From Bifidobacteriaceae bacterium (GTDB lineage Bacteria; Actinomycetota; Actinomycetes; Actinomycetales; WQXJ01), in contig JAISIU010000329.1 of NCBI GenBank assembly GCA_031261885.1, forward strand, positions 1 through 5,057: a DNA stretch of 5,057 bases. The letters run 5' to 3'. The stretch's first letter is position 1; each line of letters opens with the position of its first letter. The notes below the pieces were generated by a model that had not been told where the DNA came from, made no database searches, and worked only from the letters and a program-made list of their open reading frames with translations. Shown here piece after piece: positions 1-4,176 of the stretch. Position numbers and translations under genes: made by a program.

Positions 1-311
1 CCCCGGCCCACGTCCACGTCGTCGCCACGGGCAAGGCGGCCGAGGTGTTCGAGGCGGCCGAGAAACTGGCCCGGGACCTGGAGTCCCAGGGCGTCGAGGT
101 GCTGTACGACGACCGTCCCAAGGTCTCGGCCGGCGTCAAGTTCGGCGACGCTGAGCTGCTCGGGCTGCCGTACACCGTCATCGTCGGCAAGGGCCTGGCC
201 GACGGCGTGGTCGAGTTCCGCGACCGCCTGAGCGGCGAGTCGACCACGATCCCGGTCGGCCAGGCCGCCGCCCAGGTGGCGGAGACGGTGAAGGCCGCGC
301 TGGCCGCCTGA
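1..311 (+). CDS. proS: Prolyl-tRNA synthetase, C-terminal end (partial, 5' end outside window)
   Basis: Class II aminoacyl-tRNA synthetase that charges tRNA-Pro with proline in the cytoplasm. Only the last 102 residues are present, read from base 3 and ending at TGA 309-311. They form the anticodon-binding domain: a strand-helix opening (PAHVHVVATG, then an alanine/glutamate-rich helix), followed by the segment VEVLYDDRPKVSAGVKFGDA (residues 31-50) and LLGLPYTVIVGKGLADGVVE (52-71). The DDR, GVKF.DAEL.G.P and VGKGLADG signatures are the conserved end of bacterial ProS; HisS and ThrS have related domains but a different wording here. The catalytic core and any editing domain lie upstream of the window. 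There is no sign of truncation at the C-terminus. The gene converges on the glycerophosphotransferase gene, with about 175 bp between their stop codons. Confidence 0.93.
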   Translation, partial: PAHVHVVATGKAAEVFEAAEKLARDLESQGVEVLYDDRPKVSAGVKFGDAELLGLPYTVIVGKGLADGVVEFRDRLSGESTTIPVGQAAAQVAETVKAALAA

Positions 312-315
312 GGCG

Positions 316-343
316 AGTTTCGGCATCGTCCACGATGCCAACT
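316..343 (+). terminator. Candidate terminator hairpin just after proS
   Basis: Five bases after the proS stop there is a perfect 8-bp inverted repeat, GGCATCGT (322-329) and ACGATGCC (332-339). A second short stem outside it, AGTT (316-319) with AACT (340-343), is separated by a two-base bulge. No run of T follows, so this would be a U-tract-less hairpin of the kind often found after actinobacterial genes. The position and perfect stem support a role in ending proS transcription, but termination itself is inferred. Confidence 0.5.
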
Positions 344-371
344 GACCCGACCGAACCCGTTTCTTCTATTT

Positions 372-432
372 CGAGCGTCAAGAGTTTTGGCTGGTAAAAC
401 GCCCTCTTACGAGCCAAAAGTCTTGACGCTCG
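372..432. repeat. Long, nearly perfect inverted repeat between convergent genes; possible bidirectional terminator
   Basis: The left arm 372-392 and right arm 412-432 are 21 bases each and complementary at 20 of 21 positions; the only mismatch is G384 against G420. Inside the 19-base spacer, GTAA (394-397) pairs with TTAC (407-410), so the stem can extend after one mismatch, leaving a 9-base loop. The arms contain TTTTGGCT/AGCCAAAA and are clearly AT-richer than the flanking genes. The element lies between the 3' ends of proS and the glycerophosphotransferase gene, 60 bp from one and 54 bp from the other. This suits a terminator serving both strands, but neither side carries a proper U-tract. 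A dispersed palindromic repeat is the main alternative. Confidence 0.7.
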
Positions 433-486
433 GTCTGTTCCCGGGGCGAGCGCCGGCATCGGCGGCTCCGCAATGAGCCGGCCGGC

Positions 487-1740
487 TCAGAACCGGGCGG
501 TGTCCGTCTGGTATTTGGCGCCGGGCACCAGCAGGTCGCTCACGATCCGCTCGGTCGAATGCCCGTCGCACGCCTCCGTGAACCGCGCGACGAACTGGTC
601 CATCTGCGCCTCGTCGACCGTCGCGTGGGCGATGGCGTCCGCCAACTCGGCGCCGTCCGTCACGGTCGTGCCCACGGTGTAGTGGTCGAACGGCCGGTAG
701 AAGTCGCGCATCGAGATGTACTCCTCCAAGTCCGGCACGAAGAACACCATCGGCCGGCGCAGCATCGCGTACTCGAAGATCGTCGACGAATAGTCCGTGA
801 CCAGCACGTCCGCGGCCATGAGGAGGTCGTTGATCTCGCGCACGCGCGTCACGTCCGTCACCTTCTGGACGTCGGGGCGCAGCTCGTCGAGCGGCTTGCA
901 GAACGGGTGCATCTTCACGAGGACGCGCCAGCCGTCGCCGAGCTGGTCGGCCAGGCGGTCCCAGTCCACCCAGTCGTCCGGGTAGTGGGCCGTGCGCTGG
1001 CCGTGGCCGCGGAAGGTCGGCGCGAACAGCACGATCTTCTGGCCGGGGGCGATGCCGTACTCGGCGCGCACGGCATCGGCCCGCTCCCGGATCAACGCCT
1101 GGTCGAAGAACACGTCGGTGCGCGGCACCCCGAGCGCCAGCACTTTCGAGACGTCGATGCCGTAGGCCTCGGCGTAGTCGGCGCGGATCGCCTCGGCGCT
1201 GCACGTGGCCCACGTGTAGTTCTTGTGCGTGAGGCCCCCCGGCACGGGCCCGCCGGGCAGGCCGAGGCGCGACCAGCCGACGCGCTTGAAGGCGCCGACG
1301 GCGTGCCACACCTGGATCAGCTCCGACTCCGGGCGGATCTCGATCGGGTAGATCAGCGGGTAGAAGTCGTCGACGAGGATGATCCGGCTGGTGGCCATGA
1401 CCTTCGGCAGCGCGATGAGGTCGCGCCACGGCCGGTGGGCCGCCAGGCCGGGGCGGAAAATCCCGACGATCTTGGCCGCCGGGTCCTGCCGTTCCAGCTC
1501 GGCCTTCAGGAACTCGAAGTTGCCGGAGAACCCGGCGCGGGAGTCGGACAGGAAGGCCACCTGGTGGGGGTCGACGGGCCGGCGGGACCAGAACTTGTAG
1601 CCGAGGATGTAGTGGAGCCAACGGTTGCGGCGGAAGAACAGGGTGCGCCTGATGCGCCGTTTCAGGCGCCTGAAGGGCCGGAGCAGCTGCCGTCCGATGC
1701 GCCTGATGAGACGTTTGATCCCGTGCAGCGCTTGGCGCAT
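487..1740 (-). CDS. CDP-glycerol:glycerophosphotransferase-family protein (TagB/TagF-like)
   Basis: A 417-residue protein of the Glyphos_transf family, whose members transfer glycerol-phosphate (or ribitol-phosphate) from the CDP-linked donor onto teichoic-acid-like wall polymers at the inner face of the membrane. Family motifs appear in order: QVWHAVGAFKRVG (143-155, with His146 equivalent to a TagF active-site histidine), LGVPRTDVFF (203-212), LFAPTFRG (238-245), KMHP (276-279, second conserved His278), and DVLVTDYSSTIFEYAMLRRP (311-330), the donor-binding region. Residues 1-40 carry 17 Arg/Lys and no acidic residue, suggesting a basic amphipathic membrane-binding helix; there is no signal peptide. 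The start at 1740 is chosen because AAGGAGAG precedes it at good spacing. The open frame extends upstream to 1956, but that part looks non-coding and overlaps the candidate promoter. No other wall-polymer gene is in the window, so substrate and acceptor are unknown. Confidence 0.88.
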   Translation of the reverse strand: MRQALHGIKRLIRRIGRQLLRPFRRLKRRIRRTLFFRRNRWLHYILGYKFWSRRPVDPHQVAFLSDSRAGFSGNFEFLKAELERQDPAAKIVGIFRPGLAAHRPWRDLIALPKVMATSRIILVDDFYPLIYPIEIRPESELIQVWHAVGAFKRVGWSRLGLPGGPVPGGLTHKNYTWATCSAEAIRADYAEAYGIDVSKVLALGVPRTDVFFDQALIRERADAVRAEYGIAPGQKIVLFAPTFRGHGQRTAHYPDDWVDWDRLADQLGDGWRVLVKMHPFCKPLDELRPDVQKVTDVTRVREINDLLMAADVLVTDYSSTIFEYAMLRRPMVFFVPDLEEYISMRDFYRPFDHYTVGTTVTDGAELADAIAHATVDEAQMDQFVARFTEACDGHSTERIVSDLLVPGAKYQTDTARF

Positions 1741-1743
1741 CGA

Positions 1744-1751
1744 CTCTCCTT
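1744..1751 (-). promoter_or_regulatory. Ribosome binding site deciding the glycerophosphotransferase start
   Basis: On the minus strand AAGGAGAG lies just upstream of the ATG at 1740, with 5 bases between AGGAG and the start. It is the strongest Shine-Dalgarno match near any candidate start of this frame, and favours 1740 over the far upstream ATG at 1956. Confidence 0.75.
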
Positions 1752-1820
1752 CGGTGGGCTCGGGCGGTCCGGGCCGGGGCTGGAAATGCTGCGGCCGCCT
1801 ACCGTCTTGGGCGAGGTAAC

Positions 1821-1826
1821 ACGATA
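1821..1826 (-). promoter_or_regulatory. Candidate -10 element for the glycerophosphotransferase gene
   Basis: Read on the minus strand this is TATCGT in the context GGGTATCGTG, matching the TANNNT pattern of main-sigma-factor -10 boxes in actinobacteria. It would place the transcription start near 1814, leaving a leader of roughly 74 bases. No convincing TTGACA-like -35 box is present at 16-18 bp spacing, so the call rests on the -10 match and location only. Confidence 0.35.
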
Positions 1827-1895
1827 CCCTGCGGCGCCGCTCCCCAGCCGGAGGCACCCCGCCCACGGATGGCTCCCGGCCGCCCGGCCGTGGCC

Positions 1896-1901
1896 TAGAC
1901 T
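1896..1901 (+). promoter_or_regulatory. Candidate -10 element for nusA
   Basis: TAGACT fits the TANNNT consensus and sits in the divergent region 88 bases before the nusA start, implying a leader of about 75 bases. No good -35 hexamer is visible at the expected spacing. A TTGACG at 1920-1925 resembles a -35 box but has no TANNNT at the right distance downstream, so it is a weaker alternative. Confidence 0.35.
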
Positions 1902-1929
1902 GGAGCCAGAGGAAGATCCTTGACGGTGT

Positions 1930-1971
1930 CCGGTGCGTCGACGCATCCCAGGGCACCGGCCGAACCGTGCC
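1930..1971 (+). promoter_or_regulatory. Nested palindromes in the nusA leader; possible operator or RNA switch
   Basis: Three overlapping symmetries are visible. TGCGTCGACGCA (1934-1945) is a perfect 12-bp palindrome. CCGGTGC (1930-1936) is the exact reverse complement of GCACCGG (1953-1959). GGCAC with GG (1952-1959, one bulged C) pairs with CCGTGCC (1965-1971), forming a hairpin that ends directly before the GAGGTG ribosome binding site at 1972-1977. The second pairing shares bases with both others, so it excludes them in RNA. The pairings are seen in the sequence; any regulatory role is inference. E. coli nusA is known to be autoregulated, but not through this element. Confidence 0.4.
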
Positions 1972-1983
1972 GAGGTGTGACAG

Positions 1984-2970
1984 ATGGATATCGATATGGC
2001 GGCGCTGCGCGCGCTGGAGCGCGAGCGCGAGGTCTCACTCGACCTCCTGCTGAGCGCCATTGAGCAGGCCCTGCATTCGGCCTATCAGCGCACCGCGGGG
2101 GCGGCCCAGCGTTCGCGTGTCGAGGTGGACCGCAAGACCGGGCACGTCACGGTGTGGGCCGAGGAACTCGACGAGGCCGGCAACCAGATCCGCGAGTGGG
2201 ACGACACCCCGAAGGGCTTCGGCCGCGTCGCGGCCTCGACGGCCCGCCAGGTCATCGTCCAGCGCCTCCGCGACGCCGAGGACGCCCAGGTGTTGGGCGA
2301 GTTCCGCGGCAAGGAGGGCGACATCCTGGCCGGCGTGGTCCAACAGGGCCGCGACCCGCGCAACGTCCACGTCGACGTCGGCGGCGTCGAGGCGATCCTG
2401 CCGGCCCACGAACAGGTGCCGGGCGAGCATTACAAGCACGGCGACCGCATCCGCGCCTACGTGCTCGAGGTGACACGCGGCCTCAAGGGCCCGTCGATCA
2501 CGCTGTCGCGCACCCACCCGGGCCTCGTGAAGCGCCTGTTCGCGCTCGAGGTGCCGGAGGTCGCGGACGGCAGCGTCGAGATCGTCTCGATCGCGCGCGA
2601 GGCCGGCCACCGCACGAAGATCGCCGTGCGCGCCAAGGGCCCGGGCGTCAACGCGAAGGGCGCCTGCATCGGCCCCATGGGGCAGCGCGTCAGGGCCGTG
2701 ATGGCGGAGCTCGGCTCCGAGAAGATCGACATCGTCGGCTACAGCGACGACCCGGCGGAGTTCGTCGCGGCCGCCCTGTCCCCGGCCCGGGTCTCGAAGG
2801 TCGAGATTCTCGACGAGGCGACCCGGTCGGCGCGCGTCATCGTGCCGGATTTCCAGCTGTCGCTCGCGATCGGCAAGGAGGGGCAGAACGCGCGCCTGGC
2901 CGCGAAGCTCACGGGGTGGCGCATCGACATCCGGCCGGACGTCGCCGAGCCGGCCGGCCCGGAGGCGTAG
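1984..2970 (+). CDS. nusA: Transcription termination/antitermination factor NusA
   Basis: A 328-residue RNA polymerase-binding factor that modulates pausing, intrinsic termination and rRNA antitermination. The N-terminal RNAP-binding domain (about 1-108) includes ALEREREVSLDLLLSAIEQAL (from residue 10) and the typical VAASTARQVIVQRLRDAE (82-99). An S1 domain follows (about 111-177, from EGDILAGVVQQ to ITLSR). KH1 (about 180-255) has the G-x-x-G loop in IGPMGQR (229-235), and KH2 (about 265-318) has LAIGKEGQNARLAAKLTGWR (294-313). The protein ends 15 residues after KH2, so it lacks the C-terminal acidic repeats of E. coli NusA, as usual in actinobacteria. The start ATG has GAGGTG six bases upstream. 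rimP, the usual upstream neighbour, is absent, and the next plus-strand gene, ylxR, is over 800 bp away beyond an opposite-strand gene. Confidence 0.97.
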   Translation: MDIDMAALRALEREREVSLDLLLSAIEQALHSAYQRTAGAAQRSRVEVDRKTGHVTVWAEELDEAGNQIREWDDTPKGFGRVAASTARQVIVQRLRDAEDAQVLGEFRGKEGDILAGVVQQGRDPRNVHVDVGGVEAILPAHEQVPGEHYKHGDRIRAYVLEVTRGLKGPSITLSRTHPGLVKRLFALEVPEVADGSVEIVSIAREAGHRTKIAVRAKGPGVNAKGACIGPMGQRVRAVMAELGSEKIDIVGYSDDPAEFVAAALSPARVSKVEILDEATRSARVIVPDFQLSLAIGKEGQNARLAAKLTGWRIDIRPDVAEPAGPEA

Positions 2971-2986
2971 CGGTCAGTCGCCGGCC
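2952..2986. terminator. Weak inverted repeat spanning the two convergent stop codons
   Basis: GGCCGGC (2952-2958) and GCCGGCC (2980-2986) form a 7-bp perfect stem with a 21-base loop that contains the nusA stop (2968-2970) and the stop of the opposite-strand gene (2974-2976). It is the only symmetry at this tight convergent junction. In such GC-rich DNA a 7-bp repeat can arise by chance, and no U-tract is present, so termination here is only a possibility. Confidence 0.22.
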
Positions 2987-3456
2987 TTGCGGCTCACGGT
3001 CACGGGGAACCGCCCGGCCAGGAAGTCGAACAGCTGCAGTTCGGTGCGGATCGACATGACGACGGTGTCGTCGAGCTGGGCATCGGTGACGCCGGCCCCG
3101 AAGTCGACCGTGTGTTCGGCTTCGATCCAGAGCCGGCCCCTGTCGTCGACGCGGGTGTAGCCCTTGGGCCAGTTGGTTTGGCGGTGCCATTCGTCGAGCA
3201 CCTCGCGGACGGCGGAGCGCAGCTCGATCGGCAGGTTCTGGTGCCAGCGGGAGCGCACCTGGAGCACGCAGTTGTCGGGCCCCGAGACGAAGAAGAAGAA
3301 ACGGTCGGGCCCCCAGAAGCCGCCGATGTCGCCGTCGGAGTCGATGTCGTAAACCCACCCGTGCTGGTCCATGACGCGCACGATTCGGTCACGGCCGAGC
3401 GGCGCCGCACCGGTGACCGGCCGTGGCGCCGGCTCAGGTTTCGAAAACAGACTCAT
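2974..3456 (-). CDS. YbjN-domain protein of unknown function
   Basis: A 160-residue soluble protein with no signal peptide or membrane segment. After a proline-rich N-terminus, residues about 22-150 show the YbjN pattern known from actinobacterial proteins: a D-x-D-G-D-I-G-G-F-W turn (38-48), the hydrophobic strand RFFFFVSG (52-59), VLQVRSRWHQNLPIE (64-78), a helix ending in EWHRQTNWPKGYTRVDD (89-105), IEAEHTVDFGAGVTDAQLDD (111-130) and a final helix TELQLFDFLAG. The fold resembles type III secretion chaperones, but the function in actinobacteria is not established. I chose ATG 3456, preceded by AGG eight bases away; an in-frame ATG at 3507 overlaps a good -10 element and lacks a ribosome binding site. 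The gene converges on nusA with only 3 bp between stops and breaks the nusA-ylxR linkage. Confidence 0.8.
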   Translation of the reverse strand: MSLFSKPEPAPRPVTGAAPLGRDRIVRVMDQHGWVYDIDSDGDIGGFWGPDRFFFFVSGPDNCVLQVRSRWHQNLPIELRSAVREVLDEWHRQTNWPKGYTRVDDRGRLWIEAEHTVDFGAGVTDAQLDDTVVMSIRTELQLFDFLAGRFPVTVSRKAGD

Positions 3457-3505
3457 CAGCGACCTGCATAGAAACGGGGAGTGGGGTGTTTCTGGGAACG
3501 CCACC

Positions 3506-3511
3506 ATAGTA
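3506..3511 (-). promoter_or_regulatory. Candidate -10 element for the YbjN gene
   Basis: On the minus strand this reads TACTAT in the context GCTACTATGG, a strong TANNNT -10 match. It implies a transcription start near 3499 and a leader of about 43 bases before ATG 3456, which argues against the upstream ATG at 3507 being used. A clear -35 box is missing. Confidence 0.42.
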
Positions 3512-3731
3512 GCGGTTCACGGTCGCCCTGCGGCTGTCGGTGCCCCACCTGGGCCGCGAAAACCACTCCGGTTCGCGCAGAGCGTCACCCGGGGGCCGGC
3601 ATCGTCTATCGGGTCCGCCCAGGGAGGACGCCGCCGATGACGGCTGCCGCACGGACGGAGAGCGGTGCACCCGGGCGGGGCCACCACCTGGTCCGGGGCG
3701 CGCCCGTGTGCGTCCGGGGGCTCCAATCCGG

Positions 3732-3742
3732 TAACATACTTT
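3732..3742 (+). promoter_or_regulatory. Candidate -10 region for ylxR-infB
   Basis: TAACATACTTT contains two overlapping TANNNT matches (TAACAT 3732-3737 and TACTTT 3737-3742) in one of the few AT-rich spots of the intergenic region, about 50 bases before the ylxR start. No clear -35 box is seen. A promoter is expected here because the opposite-strand YbjN gene separates ylxR from nusA. Confidence 0.38.
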
Positions 3743-3787
3743 GTTTGGGTCGTTGGCCCGGCAACGCGCCGTGGGAAGGGGAGTGCC

Positions 3788-4114
3788 ATGAACGCTCCCG
3801 TTCGCACGTGTGTCGGCTGCCATCGGCGCGGCCCACGGTCCGCTCTGGTACGGGTCGTGTTGGATCCGGGCGCCGCCCCAGCGGCGCTCGTTCTCGACAC
3901 CGCGGCCCGCCTGCCCGGACGGGGTGCCTGGGTGCATCCCGACCCGGTGTGCGTCGCATCGGCGGTGCGCCACGGGGCCTTCTCCCGCGCGCTGCGCCAC
4001 CAAGGCCGGCTCGCTGCCGAAGGGCTGGCAGACCAGATCGGCCAATGGCAAGACTTGAGACCCACGGAAAGCGGGTGGAAAGCAGATGGACACCAAATGA
4101 GTGCCCCCAGATGA
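3788..4114 (+). CDS. ylxR: YlxR (DUF448) family RNA-binding protein
   Basis: A 108-residue basic protein of the YlxR family, usually encoded between nusA and infB. Family hallmarks are RTCVGC (6-11) near the N-terminus, the LVRVVLDP strand (20-27), the GRGAWVHP block (44-51) followed by Cys55, and FSRALRHQG (65-73). Length is normal. YlxR proteins bind nucleic acid; in Bacillus subtilis the homologue has been linked to RNase P modulation (RnpM), but whether that holds here is unknown. The start ATG has AAGGGGAG four bases upstream; an in-frame upstream extension to 3665 lacks family similarity and would overlap the likely promoter. It is followed 62 bp later by infB on the same strand, very likely as one transcript. 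Confidence 0.92.
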   Translation: MNAPVRTCVGCHRRGPRSALVRVVLDPGAAPAALVLDTAARLPGRGAWVHPDPVCVASAVRHGAFSRALRHQGRLAAEGLADQIGQWQDLRPTESGWKADGHQMSAPR

Positions 4115-4115
4115 G

Positions 4116-4130
4116 TAGTACCCAGTACTA
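4116..4130 (+). repeat. Small inverted repeat in the ylxR-infB gap
   Basis: TAGTAC (4116-4121) and GTACTA (4125-4130) form a 6-bp perfect inverted repeat with a 3-base centre, starting two bases after the ylxR stop. It may be a weak hairpin in the ylxR-infB message. It is too short and AT-rich to be called a terminator. Confidence 0.3.
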
Positions 4131-4164
4131 ACTGGTCCGTTCCTGCCTCGGCTGAGCGGGCCAA

Positions 4165-4173
4165 GACAGGAGA
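4165..4173 (+). promoter_or_regulatory. Ribosome binding site for the GTG start of infB
   Basis: GACAGGAGA contains AGGAG at 4168-4172, four bases before the GTG at 4177. It fixes the start on a GTG codon, in agreement with the conserved beginning of IF2 (VAKRVHELAKEL). Confidence 0.75.
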
Positions 4174-4176
4174 GAC

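Larger units (their letters stand above)
3457..3787. other. Divergent intergenic region without a credible gene
   Basis: These 331 bp separate the YbjN gene (minus) from ylxR (plus). They hold a candidate promoter for each side. Small inverted repeats are also present: AGAAAC/GTTTCT (3470-3475 and 3488-3493) in the YbjN leader, and CGGGCG/CGCCCG (3672-3677 and 3701-3706). An open frame with ATG at 3637 runs out of frame into ylxR, but shows no recognisable protein and no good ribosome binding site. No tRNA or known RNA motif was recognised. Confidence 0.5.

Noticed and set aside
407..1621. Second minus-strand frame (404 codons) over the same gene
   Set aside because: Arg/Pro/Ala/Gly-rich low-complexity translation typical of a wrong frame in high-GC DNA; the overlapping frame has all conserved motifs and a ribosome binding site.
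559..1923. Long plus-strand open frame (454 codons) opposite the glycerophosphotransferase gene
   Set aside because: It is the antisense shadow of a GC-rich gene: its translation is dominated by Arg, Val, Asp, His and Leu without any recognisable domain, while the minus strand encodes clear family motifs.
1920..1925. TTGACG as a -35 box for nusA
   Set aside because: It matches the -35 consensus well, but no TANNNT lies 16-18 bp downstream; the region there is the 12-bp palindrome. Noted only as an alternative.
1741..1956. 72-codon N-terminal extension of the glycerophosphotransferase frame
   Set aside because: The extension lacks family similarity, overlaps the candidate promoter of the gene and nearly reaches nusA. 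ATG 1740 has a strong AAGGAGAG site.
3457..3507. 17-residue N-terminal extension of the YbjN protein from ATG 3507
   Set aside because: No ribosome binding site precedes it, and this ATG lies within the TACTAT candidate -10 box, so transcripts would start downstream of it.
3637..3787. Small gene starting at ATG 3637 upstream of ylxR
   Set aside because: The frame has no convincing ribosome binding site, no recognisable protein and continues as a shadow through ylxR.
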